Shown one piece after another: positions 1 to 7,395 of a DNA stretch of 12,767 nt; positions within the stretch are counted from its first letter, which is position 1; each line of letters opens with the position of its first letter. The stretch covers positions 1-12,767 of the forward strand of contig JAUVHQ010000033.1 in NCBI GenBank assembly GCA_030593185.1. The letters run 5' to 3'. The notes under the pieces were generated by a model that saw only the letters and a list, made by a program, of their open reading frames with translations, had not been told where the DNA came from and ran no database searches. The stretch comes from Bacteroidota bacterium. GTDB lineage: Bacteria > Bacteroidota > Bacteroidia > Bacteroidales > VadinHA17. The position numbers and the translations under genes are program-made.

Positions 1-80
1 AGTGATTTAACTTCGATATTTAGTTTCTTTCCCTGAAGTTCGCAAATGGTTTTTCCAAAACCGGTCATTGAGTGGATCAT
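1..80 (-). CDS. yicC: YicC family endoribonuclease, N-terminal fragment (runs off left edge)
   Basis: On the minus strand an ATG at 80-78 opens a frame that begins MIHSMTGFGKT and continues through ELQGKKLNIEVKSL to the window edge, so about 26 codons are visible. The opening MI-SMTGFG followed by a K-x-L-x-V-E-x-K-S-L stretch is the hallmark N-terminus of the YicC family, cytoplasmic proteins described as endoribonucleases that act on RNA. The start is chosen because the family begins exactly there and because a Bacteroidetes-type promoter lies at the right distance upstream (106-135). The gene is in line with the upstream MATE gene but has its own promoter. The remaining roughly 270 residues lie outside the window, so integrity cannot be judged. 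Confidence 0.88.
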   Translation of the reverse strand, partial: MIHSMTGFGKTICELQGKKLNIEVKS

Positions 81-105
81 AGAAGATGTATTATTAAATA
101 AATAG

Positions 106-135
106 CAAAGTTACGATAATCGGTAGAATTTTCAA
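106..135 (-). promoter_or_regulatory. Bacteroidetes-type promoter for yicC
   Basis: Read on the minus strand, TAACTTTG (113-106) fits the -7 consensus TAnnTTTG, with TTG (135-133) 19 nt upstream as the -33 element. The inferred transcription start is near 100, giving a leader of about 20 nt before the yicC ATG. The -33 element overlaps the stop codon (132-134) of the upstream MATE gene, so yicC probably has independent expression in addition to any read-through. Confidence 0.55.
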
Positions 136-1511
136 TTTTCTGTTGTTGCGGCAAAATCTTCACCTGTCTCCGGTTTTTGTTTTTCAACCACAACTTTGGT
201 TTTCCATCTCCCGGTTAGGTAATAGAGATATGAGATGACGGCACCTGCCAGCCAGCCAATAGGAAATGCCCACCATATACCTGTTTCATCAATACTTTTT
301 GACAGTAAGTATGCAACAGGAACTCTAATAAACCAGAGGGATAATAGTGTAATGAACATGGGAATAAGTGTATCACCTGCACCACGAAGGGCACCATTTA
401 TAGAAAACATAATAGAGAAAATGATATAAAATGAACCGACGATCATCAGGTATTCTTTTCCAATCCGTATTACCTCAGGATCAGGGGTAAAGAGCACCAT
501 CAGGAATTTCCCAAATACAATTACCAGGATACTTACCGATACTGATACCAGAGATGACATTAAGATAGTTTCTTTCAGCCCTTTTATTGCCCGGTGGGTT
601 TTGCCTGCTCCCAGGTTCTGACCAACAAAAGTTGCCAGGGCGGCAGCAAAGTTCATTGCAGGTAACGTTGCGATAGAATTAATCCTTAGTACGACAGAAT
701 ACGCGGCTATTACATTGGTGCCAAAAAGATTTACAATTGTCAGGACAGCCATCATTCCCAGAGAGACAAAGGTATGTTGTATCCCGGTAGGCAGTCCAAT
801 CCTGAAACTTTTTTTGAACAGACCCATATCAAAAGTCAGGTTCTTCAGCCTAAAGCTTATGATCTTATGTGTGGAATTGAGATAAATGATGGCAGAAATA
901 AATGCTATGCCTTGCGACAGAATAGTAGCAATAGCTACTCCTTTGATACCCCATTTGAAAACCAGTACGAACAGCAGGTCAAGACCAATGTTCAACAAAG
1001 TTGAAATAATAAGAAAATACATAGGAGTCTTTGAGTCGCCCAACCCGCGTAAAATCGCACTGATACCATTGAAGCCAAAAAAAACGATCATTCCCGCAAG
1101 ATATATGTCCAGATAAGCCTTTGCTTGTGGTATAATATCTTCAGGTAGTTGAATAATCCGTAATATTTGCTCAGTGAATGTTATCCCGATAATTGTAACA
1201 AGAAGAGATGCGAAAAACAGAAAGATAAGCAATGTATCAATCATTTTTCGCACTGTTTGATAATCCCTGGCGCCAAAAAACTGTGCAATTACAATAGTTG
1301 AACCTGAAGCGATTCCAATTATCAGTGCAATCATTGTAAAAATTATAGGGAAAGAAGCTCCCACGGCTGCCAGAGCTTCTTTACCGATAAAATTTCCGAC
1401 AATTATACTGTCAACAATGTTATAAAGTTGCTGAAAAACATTTCCCATCAACATTGGAAGAGCAAACTGAAAAATAAGTTTTCGTTCACTGCCGTTAGTG
1501 AGATCTTTCAT
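132..1511 (-). CDS. MATE family multidrug/organic-compound efflux transporter (NorM/DinF-like)
   Basis: A 459-residue, strongly hydrophobic protein with the length and two-halved pattern of about 12 membrane helices expected of the multidrug and toxic compound extrusion family. These are inner-membrane antiporters that export organic compounds in exchange for Na+ or H+. Visible family signatures include the repeated loop LRGLGDSKTPM in the first half and LRGAGDTLIPM in the second, and AALATFVGQNLGAGKTHRA at the start of the second half. The N-terminus MKDLTNGSERKLIFQFALPM is typical, and the C-terminus ends in a charged cytoplasmic tail. The ATG lies 8 nt after the tnaA stop, so the two genes are almost certainly co-transcribed. 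That context suggests the pump moves something related to tryptophan breakdown, perhaps indole, but this is inference; the E. coli partner of tnaA is an unrelated tryptophan permease. The substrate cannot be read from the sequence. Confidence 0.94.
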   Translation of the reverse strand: MKDLTNGSERKLIFQFALPMLMGNVFQQLYNIVDSIIVGNFIGKEALAAVGASFPIIFTMIALIIGIASGSTIVIAQFFGARDYQTVRKMIDTLLIFLFFASLLVTIIGITFTEQILRIIQLPEDIIPQAKAYLDIYLAGMIVFFGFNGISAILRGLGDSKTPMYFLIISTLLNIGLDLLFVLVFKWGIKGVAIATILSQGIAFISAIIYLNSTHKIISFRLKNLTFDMGLFKKSFRIGLPTGIQHTFVSLGMMAVLTIVNLFGTNVIAAYSVVLRINSIATLPAMNFAAALATFVGQNLGAGKTHRAIKGLKETILMSSLVSVSVSILVIVFGKFLMVLFTPDPEVIRIGKEYLMIVGSFYIIFSIMFSINGALRGAGDTLIPMFITLLSLWFIRVPVAYLLSKSIDETGIWWAFPIGWLAGAVISYLYYLTGRWKTKVVVEKQKPETGEDFAATTEN

Positions 1512-1519
1512 AATTTGTC

Positions 1520-2899
1520 TTATTGCACAGGTTCAAGCTCTACAGTAAAATGTCTCATGATTGGCGCTTCCCATACAATTTTTAATCCTTTCCTGTATTC
1601 ATTTCTTCGGTTATATACCCTGGCTAATGAAGCAGCTACATAATCCATGTGATTATTTGTATATACTCTTCGTGGTATTGCCAGACGAACCAGGTCAAGT
1701 TCGGGATACCTGTTTTTCCGGGTAACAGGATCCCTGTCAGCAAGCAGGGTTCCGATTTCACCACCCCGGACACCGCCATCAATATATAGTTCGATAGCCA
1801 GGGTCTGGGCAGGAAATTCTTCATTAGGAACATGAGGCAGAAACCGTTTGGCATCGACAAATATTGCATGACCACCGAAAGGTTCCTGTACCGGAATCCC
1901 TTGCTCTTTAAGCAGTTTTCCAAGGTAATGCACCTGGTTGATCCGTGACTCAAGGTAGTCATATTCGGTTCCTTCGTATAATCCTTGTGCTAATGCTTCC
2001 ATATCTCTTCCGGATAAGCCTCCGTAAGTTATAAACCCTTCAAACATAATGTTGTAGGTTGTTGCTTTCCTGTAAAGTTCCCTGTCGCGTAATCCGATAA
2101 AACCTCCCATATTTACAATCGCATCCTTTTTACTGCTCATTGTCATTCCGTCAGCGTATGAGAACATTTTTCTGACAATGTCACGGATACTTTTTCCTTT
2201 GTATTTTTCTTCCCGGGATTTGATAAAAAAAGCATTCTCAGCGAAACGTGCCGAGTCATAGATAACCATGATCCCATATTTTTTAGCTAGTTCATGAATA
2301 TTTTTTAAATTATCAAGGCTTACAGGTTGACCACCGGAGTTGTTACAGGTGAGTGTAACAATAATAAAAGGAATTTTTCCTTTTTGATTTTCTTTCAGCA
2401 CTTTCCCGAGCTTATCAAGGTCGATGTTCCCTTTGAAAGGATGATAAACGGTTGTGTCAAAAGCCTCATTAATAGTACAATCCACTGCAAACGCTTTTCT
2501 AAATTCAATATGTCCTTTTGTTGTATCAAAGTGCGTGTTTCCGGGTATTATATCGCCTTCTTTAATAAGGGCTGAGAATAGTACATTTTCAGCTGCACGT
2601 CCCTGGTGGGTAGGCAGAAAATATTCAAATCCAGTTATTTCTCTTATAGCATTTTTTAACTTCTCATACGAAGAAGAACCGGCATAGCTTTCATCTCCCT
2701 GCATAAGGGCTGACCATTGTTTATCGCTCATAGCTCCTGTGCCTGAATCGGTGAGCAGGTCGATAAATACCTGTTCGCTTTTCAGGTTAAAAAGGTTATA
2801 CCTGGCATTTTTAATCCACTTAAGCCTTTCATTTTTCGTACTTTTGTGAAGAGACTCAACCATCTTTATTTTATAAGGTTCAGCAAATGGTAAATCCAT
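1520..2899 (-). CDS. tnaA: Tryptophanase (L-tryptophan indole-lyase)
   Basis: A PLP-dependent beta-eliminating lyase of 459 residues, the usual length, converting L-tryptophan to indole, pyruvate and ammonia in the cytoplasm. The cofactor lysine is the second lysine of TMSSKKD (about residue 258). The proton-donor tyrosine is in GDESYAG (Tyr72), PLP-binding elements include THQGR (97-101), and the substrate-carboxylate arginine is in GGVRGGEIG (Arg378). Two positions separate tryptophanase from the sister enzyme tyrosine phenol-lyase: Asp125 in HFDTTKGH (Thr in the lyase TPL) and His450 in MRHFT (Phe in TPL). Both are the tryptophanase residues, and EIGTLLADRDP also follows the tryptophanase pattern. 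The gene is first in a unit with the MATE pump 8 nt downstream. No Trp-containing TnaC-like leader peptide was found upstream, so regulation must differ from the E. coli attenuation system. Confidence 0.95.
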   Translation of the reverse strand: MDLPFAEPYKIKMVESLHKSTKNERLKWIKNARYNLFNLKSEQVFIDLLTDSGTGAMSDKQWSALMQGDESYAGSSSYEKLKNAIREITGFEYFLPTHQGRAAENVLFSALIKEGDIIPGNTHFDTTKGHIEFRKAFAVDCTINEAFDTTVYHPFKGNIDLDKLGKVLKENQKGKIPFIIVTLTCNNSGGQPVSLDNLKNIHELAKKYGIMVIYDSARFAENAFFIKSREEKYKGKSIRDIVRKMFSYADGMTMSSKKDAIVNMGGFIGLRDRELYRKATTYNIMFEGFITYGGLSGRDMEALAQGLYEGTEYDYLESRINQVHYLGKLLKEQGIPVQEPFGGHAIFVDAKRFLPHVPNEEFPAQTLAIELYIDGGVRGGEIGTLLADRDPVTRKNRYPELDLVRLAIPRRVYTNNHMDYVAASLARVYNRRNEYRKGLKIVWEAPIMRHFTVELEPVQ

Positions 2900-3265
2900 A
2901 TTATTCTGTTTTTTTAATTGTTTATATAAATGAAAAAAAAAATTGCTACAATAATTATGAAATGATGTTACTGATATAACATCGGGAGAGGTATTTCTAC
3001 CGGGGAGAATTAACAGGAGGAAAAAGCATCCCTGTTTTTTATGTTCACGTATCGCCTGCAGGCTTTGATCTCAAAGAATATCATTTTGTTATACTATATT
3101 TATGAATTGTTGAATGGAGGGTTATTAAAAACCTGAACAACAATACATATTTTAAAGACTAATAATTATTTTTGCAGTTACGTATGCATAACAAAGTTAA
3201 GAAAATTAACAGAATTTGAATACGTTAGGAAACATAACAGGTTAATTTCGGAAAATTATAAACGG
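2900..3265. other. Divergent intergenic region between tnaA and the DUF3078 gene
   Basis: This 366-bp gap must hold the promoters of both flanking genes. Visible elements are: a 7-bp dyad at 2964-2983; an inverted repeat AACAGG/CCTGTT (3012-3017 and 3031-3036) followed by a T run on the plus strand; TAACTTTG on the minus strand (3199-3192), a possible -7 box for tnaA without a clear -33 partner; and TATTTTTG (3167-3174) as a possible plus-strand -7 box for the DUF3078 gene, also without a good -33. If the tnaA start is near 3186, the leader would be close to 290 nt. Minus-strand ORFs of 4 to 24 codons exist here but none contains tryptophan. Confidence 0.4.
2964..2983. promoter_or_regulatory. 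Palindromic site in the tnaA leader (possible operator or RNA hairpin)
   Basis: GATGTTA (2964-2970) and TAACATC (2977-2983) form a perfect 7-bp dyad around the 6-nt centre CTGATA. It lies about 65 bp upstream of the tnaA start. On the minus strand it is followed some 25 nt later by a run of about ten T residues (2942-2933), so it could be either a repressor or activator site or a leader hairpin. The distance to the T run is too long for a textbook intrinsic terminator. Confidence 0.35.
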
Positions 3266-5167
3266 ATGAAAAAGATATTATTAATCTTACTATTTATCAT
3301 CAATGGTATTGGTCTTTATGGACAGGCAGATTCGATTAGGGTGAACAGACCGGATACAATACCCCAGGTTGATGAACATTTTGTTATTGATACATTACAA
3401 TTGGATGAAGCGATGGATGAGTTAAATGATTCAATCAGGACTGCGGTGGAATACCTTATGTCGTTTTATTTGAATGATGAGATATGGAAAGATCCTGACG
3501 ATCCTTTTCGTTATGCTTTATACCGGATTGCCTGTTATGTGATAAACAGTCCTATTGATTCAACCATAAAATTTCTCGAATCCTATCCCTATAATAATCT
3601 CAATTATTTCATTTCTCCAAAAGATACGATCTATGTACCACAGGTAAAACCATTGTCTGACAGTACAATGGAAACACAAATTGATACAGTAACATCAGGA
3701 CAATTTTTGGATATTAGTGATACAACTATTACCCAACAGATATTGGCTGATTCTGTTGCGGGAATCAGTGATACAATTTCATTACAGAAAATGGACTCTT
3801 TAACAGCATCCGGTCCTGATTCGGTTGCTGCCATAGGAATAAAAGTGCAGGAACCTGACACATTGCTTTTACAGTTTGATGATTCTACAATTATACATAT
3901 AGGTGATTCTATAAGGTTATACCTTACTGACACTCTTGATATTCCATTTACCGAAATTAACAAACCCTGGATTGGTGATTCGTTAAGATATGCTGTGAAT
4001 GTACTTGTTGAGGAGATAAGAAAAGATTCGATGCTGGTTTGGATTATGAATCTGGCTAATGATTCGACAAATATATGGGTTAATAAAAAGGAAAAAAGTT
4101 TTTCCAGGTTCTGGTTGAAGAATGAAGTGATGGATTCAATCGGGCTATGGATGGAGAATGTTGGGAGGAAAGGTATAAAGCTTACACTGGATGATGGTAT
4201 TTATTTCAAAAAATTCAGCCGGAATAAACATATTGATAATTTTAAGTTTGAAGAAGAAAAACCGGATGCTGACCTTCGTAAGATAACACCGATTGTGGTT
4301 AAGCCGGTTTATTGGAAATTAGGCGCTGAATCAGGAATAAACTTCACACAGGGATATTTATCAAACTGGGTTAAAGGGGGGGAGAGTTCTGTTTCGGCAC
4401 TTGGAGATTTTACTTCGTTTGCCAATTATACAAAAAGCAAGACCAAGTGGGAAAATAACTTCCGGATTAAATATGGAATAATGAAAACGGGAGAAAAAGG
4501 GCTGAGGAAAAATGATGATTTATGGGAGATCAATACAAAATTCGGCCAAAAAGCTTTTGGTAAGCTTGGCCGCGAGATGATGAAAAAGAATGGGAAGGAA
4601 AGCCTGGAAAATTGGTATTACAGTTTTCTTGTCTCTTTGAAGAGCCAAATTGCCGCTGGTTATAATTATCCTAACGATTCTGTAATAGTATCCTCTTTTA
4701 TGTCTCCCGGTCACCTGTTTTTTGCCCTTGGTCTGGATTATAAACCCAGCAAAACTGCATCACTGTTGATATCCCCCATAACCTCAAAATTGACAATTGT
4801 GCGAGATACTATTAATATAAACCAAACCAAATATGGCCTGGATCCGGACCGGAGAATAAAATCAGAAATGGGAGGGTACGTGAAAGCAAAATTCCTGTTA
4901 AAATTCAATGACGATATCTCACTTGATAATAGGCTTACTTTGTTTACAAATTATTTAGAAAATCCCCAAAATATTGATATTGACTGGGAGGCTACTCTTA
5001 AAATGAAAATTAACTACAATATTAATGCTACCATTTCAACTCATCTTATTTATGATGATGATATACAAGTGCCAATTTTTGATAGCGAGGGGATTAAGAT
5101 TGGTTCAGGTCCGCGGGTACAGTTCAAAGAAATAATAAGTATTGGGTTTACCTATAAATTTCTGTAA
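3266..5167 (+). CDS. Secreted DUF3078-domain protein with long N-terminal extension
   Basis: A 633-residue exported protein. Residues 1-20 (MKKILLILLFIINGIGLYGQ) form a signal peptide with a hydrophobic core and a Q soon after the likely cleavage region. Residues about 350-633 match the Bacteroidetes DUF3078 pattern: the YWKLGAESGINFTQGYLSNW opening, WVKGGESSVSALGDF, alternating beta-strand-like segments, DIDWEATLKMKINYNIN, and the closing ISIGFTYKFL with terminal aromatic residue, which suggests a beta-barrel or porin-like outer-membrane protein. The stretch 20-345 is rich in D-S/D-T pairs (DSTI, DTISL, DSVAAI, DSTII) and is an added, low-complexity periplasmic-looking region; DUF3078 proteins are usually near 300 residues. 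The role is unknown. It is transcribed divergently from tnaA and convergently to the GNAT pseudogene. The start is fixed by the signal peptide. Confidence 0.82.
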   Translation: MKKILLILLFIINGIGLYGQADSIRVNRPDTIPQVDEHFVIDTLQLDEAMDELNDSIRTAVEYLMSFYLNDEIWKDPDDPFRYALYRIACYVINSPIDSTIKFLESYPYNNLNYFISPKDTIYVPQVKPLSDSTMETQIDTVTSGQFLDISDTTITQQILADSVAGISDTISLQKMDSLTASGPDSVAAIGIKVQEPDTLLLQFDDSTIIHIGDSIRLYLTDTLDIPFTEINKPWIGDSLRYAVNVLVEEIRKDSMLVWIMNLANDSTNIWVNKKEKSFSRFWLKNEVMDSIGLWMENVGRKGIKLTLDDGIYFKKFSRNKHIDNFKFEEEKPDADLRKITPIVVKPVYWKLGAESGINFTQGYLSNWVKGGESSVSALGDFTSFANYTKSKTKWENNFRIKYGIMKTGEKGLRKNDDLWEINTKFGQKAFGKLGREMMKKNGKESLENWYYSFLVSLKSQIAAGYNYPNDSVIVSSFMSPGHLFFALGLDYKPSKTASLLISPITSKLTIVRDTININQTKYGLDPDRRIKSEMGGYVKAKFLLKFNDDISLDNRLTLFTNYLENPQNIDIDWEATLKMKINYNINATISTHLIYDDDIQVPIFDSEGIKIGSGPRVQFKEIISIGFTYKFL

Positions 5168-5172
5168 CTAAT

Positions 5173-5292
5173 CAGTCGGCAGTCTACAGTCCCGGAAAAA
5201 CAGAAATCTTCGATTTCATATTTTTCCGAGGATCCTCGAAAATTTACGCAAATCGCAGATTTGCTAATTTTCGGGATCGGCAGTCAGCAGTT
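5173..5292. repeat. Nested palindromes flanked by CAGTCnn heptad repeats, between convergent genes
   Basis: Hairpin A: CGGAAAAA (5193-5200) pairs with TTTTTCCG (5221-5228), and inside it GAAATC (5203-5208) pairs with GATTTC (5212-5217). A perfect 12-bp palindrome CGAGGATCCTCG spans 5227-5238. Hairpin B: CGAAAAT (5237-5243) pairs with ATTTTCG (5267-5273), and inside it GCAAATC (5248-5254) pairs with GATTTGC (5258-5264). The outer ends TCCCG (5190-5194) and CGGGA (5272-5276) are also complementary, so the whole block can fold into a branched cruciform. It is flanked by TCGGCAGTC on both sides (5176-5184 and 5277-5285), part of short CAGTCnn tandem heptads (5173-5193, 5281-5292). Lying between convergent stop codons, it can act as a bidirectional terminator; it may also be a dispersed intergenic repeat. 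Confidence 0.7.
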
Positions 5293-5340
5293 GCTCTTGT
5301 AATGGATATTTAATCCTGGAGATCATTGAATAGAAACACA

Positions 5341-6462
5341 TTACAATAGATCTTTTATAAAGATCCTGAATCGTTTGCAAAATTTCCCTCCTGCCTTATC
5401 AACTTCTCCCAACATTTTGGTATTGGTTTCAAGGATAAGGTGACTTTCGAGTTCTTTAATCCCATTGGCAATTGCAGTTTCGAAAAATTTTGCAGCAATA
5501 ATAACATTAAGTCCCTGGTTTTGATATTTTGGTTTTACTGCTCCGAGTAATAGATTTACCCGGTCAGTATTTTTCATTGCTTTCATAATCTTAAAAATTC
5601 CAAACGGGAATAATCTGCCACGGGATTTTTGAAGTCCTTCACTAAAATCAGGTATACCAATTGCAAAAGCTACTATTTCCCCATCAATAGTAACAGCTTT
5701 TACATATTTAGGATCAAGTATCGGTATATATTGATTAGCCAGTTTAATCATCTCATCCTCCTCAATAGGTACGAAACCATAAATGTGGCTGTAGCATTCA
5801 TTCATTAATCTGAGTACAGGTATAATATATGCTTTAAGTTCCTTTCGTTTAGTAAATTCTTGTATAACAAAGCCTTATTTCCGGGAAGCTCGTTGAAATA
5901 TTCTTTCATAAACCTCAGGTACTTTCTCTGGTACCGGAATAATAAAATCAAGAAGGTCGATCTCTTTTGTAAACCCTTCATTTACTATCAGATCCACCAT
6001 ATATTTATGATTACATGCTGTTGCAATAATTGCACGGTGCTCAAATCCTTCAATAAGAAAGCCCTGGGGGTCTTTGTCAGAAAACCCAAGCGGACCAACC
6101 AGTTTGTCCATTCCTTTTTTCCCCGCCCACTCTTCAACAGAGGATATTAACTCATGTAAAACCTCCTGGTTATTTATTGATTCGGGCAGAAAAAATCTTC
6201 CCCTCTTTATATTATTTATCTTGTTATGGTTCTTATTAATAATCCCCATGATCCGCCCAACAACTTCATTATCCCGGTAAGCTAAAAAAAGAATTGTATC
6301 TGAATATGAGTGTGCTTTATTCTCTTTTGGATTAAGGAACTTCCACTCATCTGAGTATAAAGGAGGCACCCAGGTTTCATGATCTTTATGCAATTTATCC
6401 GGCAGATAAATGAATTTACGAAGATCACCTTTTGATTTAACTTGTTTTATTTGAACGGACAT
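5341..6462 (-). pseudogene. Long GNAT-type acetyltransferase-like gene interrupted by one in-frame TAA
   Basis: One 373-codon frame on the minus strand is broken only by TAA at 5877-5875. The first part (195 residues, from 6462) has YLPDKLHKDHETWVPP, SYSDTILFLAY, VGRIMGIIN and VGPLGFSDKDPQGFLIEGFEH. After the stop, in the same frame, come 23 sense codons (GFVIQEFTKRKELK onwards) and then MNECYSHIYGFVP to the end, including RGRLFPFG and the acetyl-CoA-type loop KPKYQNQGLN. Together these make the colinear roughly 370-residue GNAT-related protein known widely in Bacteroidetes, whose substrate is unknown. No frameshift is needed, so this is a single nonsense change, a readthrough or recoding site, or a sequencing error. 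An ATG at 5805 could restart translation of the C-terminal 154 residues, but no ribosome binding site is evident. The frame starts 144 nt downstream of the YoaP-like gene. Confidence 0.85.
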
Positions 6463-6606
6463 AAGTAAAAAATAAGTTTAATGTGTAAGCGGGTGAAGAC
6501 CAGTATAATATGTAATAACACCTGAATAAATACCAGGAGAAATATACTGTTTTTTTTTAATATTACATTAAATCCGCGAGATGGATGAGATTATGTAGAC
6601 AACCCT

Positions 6607-7395
6607 CTATAATTTCTTAACTTGTCTAGCAATTTTTCCCTTTATTTTCTTGTAGGATGGAGGCGGTCCGGTTCTTATATCTTTATCATTAATATATAAT
6701 GCATCAGCAATTCCCCATTCCAGCAGGACTTCTCTGTCAAATGTATTTATTTCTCTAAATATTACTTTATCCCCAAATTCTGATGCAGCTCTTTTTGCTC
6801 TTTCAAAGACAATATTTTGAGCAGGACACCATCCGTTTATAAATCCTGTTACAGTTACCTTGTCAGGGATTTTCTCCGGTTTTTTCTTTTTTTTGATCCA
6901 TTTTGGCGGAATTGAATCATCTGTGAATGGTTTCCATAAAAGGACAGGTTCTAAAAACCCTGATTTATCCACCTTAGTATATCCCTGCTTTTTAAACCAT
7001 GCCGCCTTCATCCAGAATGGCAGAGGAATTCCCCAGGCTACTATGCCCTTTGCTCCCCTGTTTTTTACATCATTCTCAGCCGCCAGGAGCAATGCCTTCC
7101 CCATCCCTTTTTTTTGAAAGTTCCCTCGTCCTTTTTTATATCCGTGAACCCAAATACAATTGATGAAATACAGATCTTTTCCATCTGCAGAAGAGTGCTC
7201 AATAGGGATGTACTGAATCATCCCCCCAACTTTTCCATTGTCATCAAGAACTATCTTTACTCCAAGCCCTTTGTTTTTCATTTTATTACACCAGCATTCC
7301 TTATGATTTCCTGCCTCTTTCATTTCATCACACCAGTCCTCAAGGCATACATAGTACAGTTTCTTATGTTCCTCTGTTAAATCAATTACTTTCAT
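6607..7395 (-). CDS. YoaP-like GNAT N-acetyltransferase with C-terminal thioredoxin-like domain
   Basis: A 262-residue two-domain cytoplasmic protein. The N-terminal GNAT fold covers about residues 1-155, with the acetyl-CoA pyrophosphate loop QKKGMGKALL (95-104) and the following helix LLAAENDVKNRGAKGIVAWG. A lysine-rich linker (KWIKKKKKPEKIPDK, about 165-179) leads into a C-terminal domain of thioredoxin-like character (about 178-262), with VTGFINGWCPAQNIVFERA near its start and INDKDIRTGPPPSYKKI near its end. This order matches the YoaP family of Bacillus and other bacteria, which is of similar length. The would-be redox site has a single cysteine (WCPAQN), so it cannot form a CxxC disulfide. 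The N-terminal part is cysteine-rich (Cys17, 22, 34, 36), which might bind metal. The substrate is unknown. It lies upstream of a second, interrupted GNAT gene on the same strand. Confidence 0.8.
   Translation of the reverse strand: MKVIDLTEEHKKLYYVCLEDWCDEMKEAGNHKECWCNKMKNKGLGVKIVLDDNGKVGGMIQYIPIEHSSADGKDLYFINCIWVHGYKKGRGNFQKKGMGKALLLAAENDVKNRGAKGIVAWGIPLPFWMKAAWFKKQGYTKVDKSGFLEPVLLWKPFTDDSIPPKWIKKKKKPEKIPDKVTVTGFINGWCPAQNIVFERAKRAASEFGDKVIFREINTFDREVLLEWGIADALYINDKDIRTGPPPSYKKIKGKIARQVKKL

Noticed and set aside
774..1116. Plus-strand ORFs inside the MATE gene
   Set aside because: They are antisense to a well-supported membrane protein gene and match no recognised family.
1520..2899. Tyrosine phenol-lyase instead of tryptophanase
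   Set aside because: Asp in HFDTT and His in MRHFT are the tryptophanase residues; the phenol-lyase has Thr and Phe there.
3012..3040. AACAGG/CCTGTT plus T run as an intrinsic terminator on the plus strand
   Set aside because: The stem is only 6 bp with a 13-nt loop and there is no plus-strand gene upstream for it to terminate.
2900..3265. TnaC-type leader peptide upstream of tnaA
   Set aside because: Minus-strand ORFs found here, including one of 24 codons from 3084, contain no tryptophan codon and no TnaC-like sequence.
5341..5805. The C-terminal 154-residue GNAT piece as a separate intact gene
   Set aside because: Conserved coding continues upstream of its ATG in the same frame to the TAA at 5877-5875, so it is the second part of one interrupted gene; a restart is possible but unsupported.
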